From Shouchella tritolerans (GTDB taxonomy: Bacteria; Bacillota; Bacilli; Bacillales; Bacillaceae_D): a DNA stretch of 64,000 nt. Location: the NCBI RefSeq assembly GCF_025770735.1, contig NZ_JAODPB010000003.1, positions 721,526 to 785,525 of the forward strand, written 5' to 3'. The notes under the pieces were generated by a model that saw only the letters and a program-made list of their open reading frames with translations, was not told the origin of the DNA and did no database searches. Shown here in pieces: positions 17,334 to 24,549 of the stretch. The translations under genes and the position numbers were made by a program. The stretch's first letter is position 1. Every line of letters begins with the position of its first letter.

Positions 17334-18566
17334 ATGGATCGAACGGCACTCCCTTTCTTTAGGGATACATGGGTTGAGGTTGATTTGGATGCTATTTCAA
17401 GCAATGTTTCGTCGCTAGCGCGCTTTTATAGCGGCCAAGGCCGCGATGTCGCCATTATGGCAGTGGTGAAAGCGAACGGCTATGGCCACGGGGCTATAGC
17501 CGTTGCTAAGGAGGCGCTTGCTGCCGGAGCGACCTTTCTTGGCGTGGCTTTATTAGACGAAGCATTGGAACTTAGAAAGGCAGGCATTCAGGCGCCAATC
17601 CTTGTCCTTGGCAAAACACGCCCAGAAAATGCAGAGCTTGCCCGCTCTGAGGGGATCTCGGTGACTGTATTTGAGCAGGAATGGCTAGAAAAGGCTACAC
17701 GTTTTCTGGCAAAAACATTAAACGATCCGCTCCGTATCCATGTCAAAATGGACACGGGCATGGGCCGCCTAGGCCAACAAACGGTTGAAAAAACGATCGC
17801 CGTTGTTTGTGCTGCACAAAAAATAGGTGTTGTTGAAGGGCTGTTTACCCATTTTGCCACTGCCGACGAGCTCGATCATGCGTATTACCGAAAACAACAA
17901 GAACGATTTGCAGCATGTGTCGACAAATTGGAAGAAGCAAAGGTGTCGATTCCGTTCATTCACACTGGCAATAGCGCAGCGAGCATGCGCTATCCAGGCG
18001 ATATGTACAATATGGTGCGTTTTGGCATTTCCATGTATGGACTTACCCCTTCATTAGAAATAAAACAAGCGCTGCCATTTAAGCTCGTTCCAGCCTTATC
18101 GCTAAAAACAAAAACAGTTTTCACAAAGCTTATTCAAAAAGGGGACGCCGTCAGTTACGGAGCTACTTATCAAGCAGAAGCACCAACATGGATTGCGACA
18201 TTGCCAATCGGCTATGCCGATGGCTGGGCAAGGCAAAACAGCACGAAAGGCGGGTATGCACTTGTCAATGGGCAAAAAGCGCGCTTTGCAGGGAGAATTT
18301 GTATGGACCAATGCATGATTGAACTTCCTGAGCCAGTGCCAAATGGAACGACTGTTACTCTTGTAGGCAAAGACGCCCAAGAACAAATTGAGCTTGATGA
18401 CGTCGCGAAGCGGCTTGATACGATTAATTATGAAGCTGCCTGTATGCTCAATCCTCGCTTGCCCCGTGTTTACGTGAAAAACGGCAAATATCAATCTGTG
18501 CAAATAGAATCAAGGGTTATGCATAAAATAGAAGAGCAAGGGAAAAATGACCAACAGAATGGATAA
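17334..18566 (+). CDS. alr: Alanine racemase
   Basis: PLP enzyme that interconverts L- and D-alanine, supplying D-Ala for peptidoglycan. The PLP lysine is in VVKANGYGHGA near residue 44, and the second catalytic base (Tyr) lies in SYGATYQAE with IATLPIGYADGW behind it. The 410-residue length is slightly long, owing to an N-terminal leader and a charged C-terminal tail after YVKNGKY. TGGAGGTAATT precedes the ATG. Position before the toxin-antitoxin and sigB locus matches B. subtilis. Confidence 0.96.
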   Translation: MDRTALPFFRDTWVEVDLDAISSNVSSLARFYSGQGRDVAIMAVVKANGYGHGAIAVAKEALAAGATFLGVALLDEALELRKAGIQAPILVLGKTRPENAELARSEGISVTVFEQEWLEKATRFLAKTLNDPLRIHVKMDTGMGRLGQQTVEKTIAVVCAAQKIGVVEGLFTHFATADELDHAYYRKQQERFAACVDKLEEAKVSIPFIHTGNSAASMRYPGDMYNMVRFGISMYGLTPSLEIKQALPFKLVPALSLKTKTVFTKLIQKGDAVSYGATYQAEAPTWIATLPIGYADGWARQNSTKGGYALVNGQKARFAGRICMDQCMIELPEPVPNGTTVTLVGKDAQEQIELDDVAKRLDTINYEAACMLNPRLPRVYVKNGKYQSVQIESRVMHKIEEQGKNDQQNG

Positions 18567-18602
18567 TGGCTAAATAGCAAAGCAAGATTTTGAAAAAGAG
18601 CT

Positions 18603-18631
18603 TTGCAAAGAGCGATTGGCAATGCTATGAT
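18603..18631 (+). promoter_or_regulatory. SigA promoter of the ndoAI-ndoA operon
   Basis: TTGCAA (18603-18608) and TATGAT (18626-18631) are exactly 17 bases apart, with TGC before the -10 (extended -10). The leader to the antitoxin start is about 80 bases. No clear inverted repeat of the type bound by ribbon-helix-helix antitoxins was seen around it. Confidence 0.65.
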
Positions 18632-18717
18632 AAATGATGTATAACTTGCGGCGAATGGTCGGACGTAGAAATGAATTGCCTAAATAGGCCTTACACTGAT
18701 TAAATGAGGTGGATGCT

Positions 18718-18909
18718 GTGCTTGAGCAGGAAAAGTGGGACAACGAAGAAAACAGCAATAAGCGTGCAAAACTAAAAGCTGAAATTCGTGAGTCAATGCA
18801 ACAAGGCTATATGGAGATGGCGAAAATTAATCTTACAATTGCATCAGAAGCCTTTCTTGCTGAGGAGGAAGCGAATCATACGCTGACGCGTCTCGTTAGT
18901 GGGGTGTAG
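18718..18909 (+). CDS. ndoAI: EndoAI-like antitoxin, truncated: no ribbon-helix-helix domain
   Basis: The last about 37 residues ([20 protein letters not shown] and onward to TLTRLVSGV) match the C-terminal half of Bacillus EndoAI (YdcD), the part that binds and inhibits the EndoA toxin. The usual N-terminal ribbon-helix-helix region of about 50 residues, which dimerises and binds DNA, is missing: only about 26 highly charged residues precede the toxin-binding tail. GTG 18718 is favoured because GAGGTGG lies 6-7 bases before it. No remnant of the missing domain was found in the 150 bases upstream in any frame. It lies 4 bases before the toxin start. Comparison is from memory of the family. 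Confidence 0.78.
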   Translation: MLEQEKWDNEENSNKRAKLKAEIRESMQQGYMEMAKINLTIASEAFLAEEEANHTLTRLVSGV

Positions 18910-18913
18910 CGAT

Positions 18914-19264
18914 GTGATAGTCAAACGCGGCGATGTGTATTTTGCAGATCTCTCCCCCGTGGTCGGTTCAGAACAAGGTGGGGTCAGGCCTGTACTCATC
19001 ATACAAAATAATATCGGTAACCGATTTAGCCCGACAGTGATCGTAGCAGCCATTACAGCCCAAATCCAAAAAGCAAAACTCCCAACACACGTGGAAATCA
19101 ATGCAAGCAAATATGGGTTCGACCGAGATTCGGTCATTCTTCTTGAGCAAGTACGCACCATTGACAAACAGCGACTGACAGATAAAATTACCCATCTTGA
19201 CGAGAAAATGATGCGGTCTGTTGACAAGGCACTCACGATCAGTTTGGGATTAATTGATTTTTAA
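18914..19264 (+). CDS. ndoA: EndoA/MazF mRNA interferase toxin
   Basis: A 116-residue sequence-specific endoribonuclease; Bacillus EndoA cuts at UACAU. The start of the protein [20 protein letters not shown] is almost identical to B. subtilis NdoA, and the catalytic Arg ([11 protein letters not shown]) and Thr (VAAITAQIQ) are present. GTG 18914 gives the same N-terminus as B. subtilis; five extra codons upstream are unlikely to be used. The toxin appears intact although its antitoxin is shortened. As in B. subtilis, it lies directly before the rsb operon. Confidence 0.95.
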   Translation: MIVKRGDVYFADLSPVVGSEQGGVRPVLIIQNNIGNRFSPTVIVAAITAQIQKAKLPTHVEINASKYGFDRDSVILLEQVRTIDKQRLTDKITHLDEKMMRSVDKALTISLGLIDF

Positions 19265-19334
19265 CCATTTGAGTATAAAAAAGAGGATGGCAACCATCTC
19301 ATTGGTGTGCATCACGAATCTTTTTTTATGCAAT

Positions 19335-19411
19335 ACCCTGTACATGGTAGTGACCCTAAAAGGTTAGATTTTTAACTCTAACTTGGGGGCAGCACTCGTA
19401 CAGGGTTTTTT
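19335..19411 (+). terminator. Nested hairpin with T-run; possible IS-end remnant
   Basis: ACCCTGTAC (19335-19343) pairs with GTACAGGGT (19398-19406), followed by TTTTTT, which makes a terminator. Inside is a second inverted repeat: AGTGACCCTAAAAGGTTAGA against AGTGCTGCCCCCAAGTTAGA (read on the minus strand). The inner pair resembles terminal repeats of IS150-group IS3 elements, so a deleted element may sit in the loop. This resemblance is from memory. Confidence 0.5.
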
Positions 19412-19557
19412 ATTTGCCATTTATAAGTACGATTCCTTAAAATGTGGAATTGTTAAACACGGAGAAAAACGATCGCTGAACACGATTAATCTTTGCATGC
19501 GATGTCGACTCGTGAAATAATAGCAATAAGAGAAATACAGGGTGAAAGGGGAAGGCT

Positions 19558-20376
19558 ATGCAATCGTTTATTGCTTCTTATCTATTAAAAAATCGAGCAA
19601 AACTTATCGAAGAATGGGGAAAAGAATGGGTTAAGCTTCGTTCAGATAGCGATTTGCAAATGCTACCTGACGAGGCGTTTGAACATACGAACAAAAAACT
19701 TATGGAATTGGTGCTGTCTACGGCTGAAGGACATAAAGACAGTTATTACACGGAATTAAAGGAGCAAGTCGACCGTTTTATTCAAAATGGCGGTTCACTT
19801 ATCTTATTTTCAAAATCGATGCATTTGTTTAGGAAAGTATGCCAAAGGTTGGTTTTAGCGTCTGATTTAAGAGAAAGTCAGGCTGTGGAAATGTTAGCTG
19901 AATTAAATGAATGGATCGATGAACGGACGGATCGAATTGTAAACGACTATGCAGGGAATTGGGAACGTACGATCGAAATGCAGAAGCTTTCGCTGTTAGA
20001 ATTGTCCGCTCCGCTGATTCCTGTTTTTGAAGGGATCACCGTGATGCCACTAATCGGAACGATTGACACAGCGAGGGCAAAATTGATTATGGAAAATTTG
20101 CTTGAAGGTGTGATTGAACACCGGTCAAAAGTTGTTTTGATTGATATTACAGGTGTCCCGGTTGTCGATACAATGGTTGCCCAGCATATCATTGAAGCTT
20201 CCGAAGCTGTCCGTTTAATTGGAGCGAAGGCTGTATTAGTAGGCATTCGCCCTGAAATTGCCCAGACAATTGTCAACTTGGGCATTGACCTGGCTAGATT
20301 TCCAACGCAGAGTACGCTTCGCAAAGGGGTTGTGTTGGCTTTAGAAATGACAGGAAAGAAAGTAGTAGATTTATGA
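19558..20376 (+). CDS. rsbRA: RsbR-type stressosome protein
   Basis: Scaffold and sensor subunit of the stressosome. The 272-residue protein has an N-terminal non-haem globin-like helical domain (residues about 1-135) and a C-terminal STAS domain (about 150-265). Phosphorylation sites of RsbR are recognisable: the Thr in [10 protein letters not shown] and the Thr in [10 protein letters not shown]. It is the first gene of the rsbR-S-T-U-V-W-sigB-rsbX operon; a ribosome site AAAGGGGAAGG precedes the ATG. The N-terminal domain sets signal specificity, which cannot be read here. Confidence 0.94.
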   Translation: MQSFIASYLLKNRAKLIEEWGKEWVKLRSDSDLQMLPDEAFEHTNKKLMELVLSTAEGHKDSYYTELKEQVDRFIQNGGSLILFSKSMHLFRKVCQRLVLASDLRESQAVEMLAELNEWIDERTDRIVNDYAGNWERTIEMQKLSLLELSAPLIPVFEGITVMPLIGTIDTARAKLIMENLLEGVIEHRSKVVLIDITGVPVVDTMVAQHIIEASEAVRLIGAKAVLVGIRPEIAQTIVNLGIDLARFPTQSTLRKGVVLALEMTGKKVVDL

Positions 20377-20393
20377 TGGGAGGGGGAAATGCA

Positions 20394-20750
20394 ATGAGGA
20401 TTCCGATTCTCAAGCTCAATCAATATTTGTTAATTAGCATCCAAATTGAGTTAGATGATCAAACAGCCCTCCAATTCCAGGAGGATCTGCTTAAAAAAAT
20501 CCACGAAGAAGGTTCAAAGGGAGTCGTTATCGATTTGACAAGTGTCGATATGATTGACTCGTTCATTGCCAAAGTGCTTGGCGATGTTGTCGACATGTCC
20601 AATTTGATGGGGGCTCGTGTCGTATTGACCGGCATTCGTCCTGCTGTCGCGATTACATTAATTGATATGGGAATCAAATTAGAAGGTGTTTCAACCGCGT
20701 TAGATCTTGAACAGGGACTCGCAAGCTTGCAACAGGAATTGGAGGGTTAG
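20394..20750 (+). CDS. rsbS: RsbS stressosome antagonist
   Basis: Single-STAS-domain protein (118 residues) that, with RsbR, holds the kinase RsbT in the stressosome. The target Ser lies in [13 protein letters not shown] 20394 is preferred because GGGAGGGGGAA lies 5-6 bases upstream and the protein then begins with the normal [12 protein letters not shown] segment; the earlier in-frame ATG at 20373 has no ribosome site. It overlaps nothing after this choice and is followed within 3 bases by rsbT. Confidence 0.95.
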   Translation: MRIPILKLNQYLLISIQIELDDQTALQFQEDLLKKIHEEGSKGVVIDLTSVDMIDSFIAKVLGDVVDMSNLMGARVVLTGIRPAVAITLIDMGIKLEGVSTALDLEQGLASLQQELEG

Positions 20751-20752
20751 AG

Positions 20753-21184
20753 ATGGATATCCAATCCTGTGTGGAAGTAAAAAATGAATGGGGGATCGTC
20801 GCTGCTAGGCAGGCAGGGCGCGACCTTTCACGCCAAATAGGCTTTGGCAGTGTAGATCAAGCTCGGATCACGACAGCCATTTCTGAACTTGCAAGAAACA
20901 TTTATTTATATGCGAAACGGGGAGAAATTCGCCTTGAATTGGTGGAAAAGCCCTCCAAGCTCGAGGTAATCAAAGGCATTCGTGTGATTGCTAAAGATGA
21001 CGGCCCTGGCATTCAAGATATACGGCAAGTGATGGTAGACGGATTTACTACCTCCAGCGGCCTAGGGGCAGGTTTGCCTGGCGTGAAAAGGCTTATGGAT
21101 GAATTTACAATTGATTCAGAAATAGGCGTAGGAACAACGATCACGGCAACAAAATGGGCCCAAGTGAGGGGGCATGTGAGATAG
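20753..21184 (+). CDS. rsbT: RsbT serine/threonine kinase
   Basis: GHKL-fold kinase that phosphorylates RsbS and RsbR and, when released, activates the phosphatase RsbU. ATP-site motifs are the N-box ISELARNIYLYAK, the G1 box DDGPGI and the G2-like GLGAGLPGVKRLMDEF. Length 143 is usual. GAGGGTTAGAG precedes the ATG, and it abuts rsbU with no gap. Confidence 0.96.
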   Translation: MDIQSCVEVKNEWGIVAARQAGRDLSRQIGFGSVDQARITTAISELARNIYLYAKRGEIRLELVEKPSKLEVIKGIRVIAKDDGPGIQDIRQVMVDGFTTSSGLGAGLPGVKRLMDEFTIDSEIGVGTTITATKWAQVRGHVR

Positions 21185-22201
21185 ATGTCTGTTGTAGACT
21201 ATAAATTACAGCTTTCTTATAAGCGCATCTTGAAAGACTTTTTGGAACACAAATCTGAACAAAGTCTCTACGAGGCGCAAAAAGTGAGCAAGTTTTTGTT
21301 GGAGCAAAAAATTTCGCCTGAAGAATTTGTCAGCATCCATTTTAAGGTGTTGACAGAAATGCTCCCGCAAATGGACGAGCAAGTTCAAGATTCATTTGTT
21401 CTCCTATTGGAAGTCATGATGGGGTACGGGCTCGCTTATCAAGAACATCAAATTTTGAGAAACCGACAGCAAGAACTTGAGTCAGAAATTGACGTCGCAG
21501 CCAATATGCAGCAGACCCTTCTCCCGCAAGAAAAGCCAAAAACGGATTTTCTCGATGTCGGTGTTGTTTGCGAACCAGCAAAGAAAATGAGCGGCGATTA
21601 TTACCATTATGTGCACGAGGATGACAAAGGGCTGGGCATGGCAATTGCCGATATCATTGGCAAAGGCGTGCCAGCGGCTCTTTGCATGTCTATGATCAAA
21701 TATGCGATGGACAGTTTGCCATCAGAACAGCAACTCCAACCTTCGCTTTTACTTGAAAATTTAAACCGTGTTGTTGCCCAAAACGTCGGAGACAGCATGT
21801 TTATTACGATGATGTACGGGTATTATAACAGAACGACGGGTGATTTCCACTACTCAGGTGCGGGACACGAGCCAGGCTTTTTTTACAGCGTGGCGAACGA
21901 CGCATTTGAAGAATTGCATGCCAAAGGGCTCGTATTAGGCGTGTCTCGGCAAACAAAATATAAAGAATATACACGCCACTTGGATGTAGGTGATTTTATT
22001 GTGCTCTTGTCCGACGGCGTAACAGAATGCCGCATTGGCGACGAATTTATTGAGCGGGAAGAGATAACGAAATTAATTCGTAAATACATGCATTTATCCG
22101 CACAAGAAACCGTGAACCGCGTTTATGAGGAACTTGTAAAAATCCAAGATTTTGTATTACGTGATGATTTTACGCTTATTCTTTTGCGGAGAACAGTTTA
22201 A
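21185..22201 (+). CDS. rsbU: RsbU PP2C-type phosphatase
   Basis: Environmental-stress phosphatase that removes the phosphate from RsbV. Residues about 1-85 form the helical RsbT-binding domain and about 120-338 the PPM/PP2C domain, with metal-binding Asp in KKMSGDYYHY and ADIIGKGVPAA and the later DFIVLLSDGVTE and RDDFTLILL. The start immediately follows the rsbT stop (ATG 21185). Its stop codon overlaps the -35 of a SigB promoter. Confidence 0.96.
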   Translation: MSVVDYKLQLSYKRILKDFLEHKSEQSLYEAQKVSKFLLEQKISPEEFVSIHFKVLTEMLPQMDEQVQDSFVLLLEVMMGYGLAYQEHQILRNRQQELESEIDVAANMQQTLLPQEKPKTDFLDVGVVCEPAKKMSGDYYHYVHEDDKGLGMAIADIIGKGVPAALCMSMIKYAMDSLPSEQQLQPSLLLENLNRVVAQNVGDSMFITMMYGYYNRTTGDFHYSGAGHEPGFFYSVANDAFEELHAKGLVLGVSRQTKYKEYTRHLDVGDFIVLLSDGVTECRIGDEFIEREEITKLIRKYMHLSAQETVNRVYEELVKIQDFVLRDDFTLILLRRTV

Positions 22202-22221
22202 AAATATGATTGGCCGGGTAT
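22196..22221 (+). promoter_or_regulatory. SigB-dependent promoter upstream of rsbV
   Basis: GTTTAA (22196-22201) and GGGTAT (22216-22221) with a 14-base spacer match the SigB consensus closely. The -35 includes the rsbU stop codon. As in B. subtilis, this internal promoter would let SigB amplify rsbV-rsbW-sigB-rsbX. Confidence 0.85.
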
Positions 22222-22265
22222 GAAAGAGAAATGGAACTTAATTGCTTGAGGAGGACGGTTTACAT

Positions 22266-22595
22266 ATGAACCTTACAATACGATCAGAACAAACAGACAA
22301 CGCCCATCATATTTACCTTGCTGGCGAGATTGATGCTTATACAGCTCCTCAACTACGTGAATCTCTCATCCCTCTAGCAAAGGAAAAAGGTATTGAGTTG
22401 ACGATTCATTTTAATGAGGTGGAATATATTGACAGTACTGGACTTGGTGTTTTTGTTGGCGTGTTGAAAACAACCGATGCAAATGGCGGCAACTTAAAGC
22501 TTTGTGGCATGTCCAGTCGAGTTAGGCGGCTTTTTTCGATAACGGGACTCGATGAAGTGATTACGATTGAAGAAGTGAAGGAGGGGCAGAGTTAA
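22266..22595 (+). CDS. rsbV: RsbV anti-anti-sigma factor
   Basis: A 109-residue STAS protein; in its dephosphorylated form it binds RsbW and frees SigB. The phosphorylated Ser lies in YIDSTGLGVFVGV. ATG 22266 follows GAGGAGGACGG by a suitable distance, and the protein length equals that of B. subtilis RsbV. The stop overlaps the rsbW ATG by one base. Confidence 0.96.
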   Translation: MNLTIRSEQTDNAHHIYLAGEIDAYTAPQLRESLIPLAKEKGIELTIHFNEVEYIDSTGLGVFVGVLKTTDANGGNLKLCGMSSRVRRLFSITGLDEVITIEEVKEGQS

Positions 22596-23077
22596 TGGAA
22601 CAACATGACCGTATCCACGTGGAGCTCCCTGCCAAGCCCGAATACGTAAGTATTGCACGCTTAACGGTTTCTGGCGTCGCGAACCGTCTTGGTTTTGCTT
22701 ACGACGACATTGAGGATATTAAGATCGCCGTTGCCGAGGCATGTACGAATGTCGTAGAGCACGCCTATTCCGAAGGTGGATCGATTTATTTAGCTTGTTA
22801 TATTTATGACGATCGAATTCAAGTAGTCGTTGCTGATCAAGGCAAGAGTTTTGACATTCAAGATGTGGAAAGTCGACTAGGCCCAGTAGATGGGCAAAAG
22901 CCAGTTGGAGATTTGAAGGAAGGAGGGCTTGGTTTATTCCTCATCAGCAGTTTAATGGATAAAGTTGAAATTAATGAAGATAACGGCGTGATGCTCGTCA
23001 TGACAAAGTATCTTTACGAGAGTGGGGTGGAGGAAAGTGTCGACGGAATCTCTTCCTTACAGTCAGAACAAGGATGA
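22595..23077 (+). CDS. rsbW: RsbW anti-sigma factor/kinase
   Basis: A 160-residue GHKL kinase that binds SigB and phosphorylates RsbV. The ATP-site motifs are VAEACTNVVEHAY (N-box), DQGKSFD (G1) and EGGLGLFLISSLMD (G2). GGAGGGGCAGAG precedes the ATG. Its last 40 bases overlap sigB, which couples the translation of anti-sigma and sigma factor. Confidence 0.96.
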   Translation: MEQHDRIHVELPAKPEYVSIARLTVSGVANRLGFAYDDIEDIKIAVAEACTNVVEHAYSEGGSIYLACYIYDDRIQVVVADQGKSFDIQDVESRLGPVDGQKPVGDLKEGGLGLFLISSLMDKVEINEDNGVMLVMTKYLYESGVEESVDGISSLQSEQG

Positions 23078-23822
23078 TATCTATCTTTGGATCGAAGAAT
23101 ACCAAAAAACTGGAAGTGAAGAAGCCCAAATCAAATTGGTAAACCATTTTGAAGCGCTTGTCCGCTCCCTTTCAAGGAAGTTTTCAAAAGGGCGGGAATA
23201 CGATGAAGACTTGTATCAAGTCGGCATGGTTGGCCTGCTCGCCGCAATGAAACGTTATAACGAAGACTATGGCAGAAGCTTTGAATCGTTCGCTGTTCCT
23301 ACAGTGGTAGGAGAGATTAAACGGTTTATCCGCGACAAAACATGGAGTGTCCATGTGCCGCGCCGCATTAAAGAACTAGGCCCAAAAATTAAGAAAGCAG
23401 CGGATACATTAACCATTGAGTTGCAACGTTCCCCCTATGTTCATGAAATTGCCGAGTACCTTCAAGTTACAGAGGAAGAGGTGCTTGAGACAATGGAAAT
23501 GAGCAAAAGTTACCAAGCACTATCCGTCAATCGTCCTCTTGAGGCAGACCAAGAAGGCGGAGAAGTGACGCTTCTTGATCTTGTTGGAAATGAAGAGGAT
23601 GGCTATGAGCAAGCTGACCAAAAGTTATTGCTTGAAAAAGCGTTCGAAGTGCTAAACGAACGGGAAAAGGACATTCTTCAATGCACCTATTATGAGAATT
23701 TAAGCCAAAAAGAGACAGGCGAAAAATTGGGCATTTCACAAATGCATGTATCCCGTTTGCAGCGCCGTGCACTTCAAAAACTGCGCGACTCCATCCGTGT
23801 GGAGCCTACGGAGATTTTCTGA
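23037..23822 (+). CDS. sigB: General stress sigma factor SigB
   Basis: RNA polymerase sigma factor for the general stress regulon, about 261 residues. Region 2 is DLYQVGMVGLLAAMKRY with FESFAVPTVVGEIKRFIRDK; region 3 follows VHVPRRIKELGP; region 4 is EREKDILQCTYYENLSQKET with the helix-turn-helix GISQMHVSRLQRRAL. GTG 23037 is chosen because GTGGAGGAAA precedes it; the longer frame to 23022 adds five residues and lacks a site. Overlaps rsbW and is followed one base later by rsbX. Confidence 0.96.
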   Translation: MSTESLPYSQNKDDIYLWIEEYQKTGSEEAQIKLVNHFEALVRSLSRKFSKGREYDEDLYQVGMVGLLAAMKRYNEDYGRSFESFAVPTVVGEIKRFIRDKTWSVHVPRRIKELGPKIKKAADTLTIELQRSPYVHEIAEYLQVTEEEVLETMEMSKSYQALSVNRPLEADQEGGEVTLLDLVGNEEDGYEQADQKLLLEKAFEVLNEREKDILQCTYYENLSQKETGEKLGISQMHVSRLQRRALQKLRDSIRVEPTEIF

Positions 23823-23823
23823 A

Positions 23824-24450
23824 ATGCTTACGTATTTTAAAGACCACTATACGGATATTGCGACTGTCCAGCAAATCAAACCAGGCAATGCCGTTTGCGG
23901 CGACGGGCATATGGTGATTCAAAAAGGCACATACACAGTATGTGCCGTTGTCGATGGTTTAGGGAGCGGCCAAGGGGCTTACCATTCTACTATAACTGCA
24001 CTAGAAGCGGTACAAACGTATCATGCTGAATCGGTCGATGTGATTCTTGAACATTGCAATAGGGCTTTAATCCACCAACGGGGCGCTGTTATTACAGTCG
24101 TTAAAATTGATTACGAAAGCAACATCCTCCATTATGCAAACTTCGGAAACATTGGCTTTGTCTTGTTCCATCCTGACGGCTCGTTTATTCAGCCAATGCC
24201 GGCGCGGGGTTATTTGTGTGGCCGCAAAAGCCAAATCAAAAGCGACAAGTTTTTATATTCTCCTGGTAGCGCCTTTATGATCTATACAGATGGCGTCGAC
24301 CGGCTTCCGCCAAAACAAGCGTTAATTGACCAGAGTGGCTTATACAACGTAAGTGAGAACGTGGTGGCAGCCAAACGGTTTAATCAAAAAGATGACGCGA
24401 CGTTAATGGTCGGCAAATTTAGAGTGCCTGCTCCGGTACATAGGGGATAG
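23824..24450 (+). CDS. rsbX: RsbX feedback phosphatase
   Basis: PP2C-like phosphatase of about 208 residues that dephosphorylates RsbS and RsbR to reset the stressosome. Motifs: CAVVDGLGSGQGAYHST (metal site) and YTDGVDRLP, then DDATLMVG. Start ATG 23824 lies one base after the sigB stop; the frame stays open upstream into sigB but that part is not RsbX-like. A strong terminator follows. Confidence 0.93.
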   Translation: MLTYFKDHYTDIATVQQIKPGNAVCGDGHMVIQKGTYTVCAVVDGLGSGQGAYHSTITALEAVQTYHAESVDVILEHCNRALIHQRGAVITVVKIDYESNILHYANFGNIGFVLFHPDGSFIQPMPARGYLCGRKSQIKSDKFLYSPGSAFMIYTDGVDRLPPKQALIDQSGLYNVSENVVAAKRFNQKDDATLMVGKFRVPAPVHRG

Positions 24451-24463
24451 GGCGATAAGCGAA

Positions 24464-24499
24464 AAGAAACACCTTACAGGGCGAGGTGTTTCTTTTTTG
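24464..24499 (+). terminator. Terminator of rsb-sigB operon
   Basis: AAGAAACACCT and AGGTGTTTCTT form an 11-bp perfect stem with a 9-base loop, followed by TTTTT. It ends the sigB operon 13 bases after rsbX. Confidence 0.9.
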
Positions 24500-24549
24500 T
24501 TTATTTGCTTTTGTGCTATGATAAACGGAGATTGGAGGACGGTAAGGCA

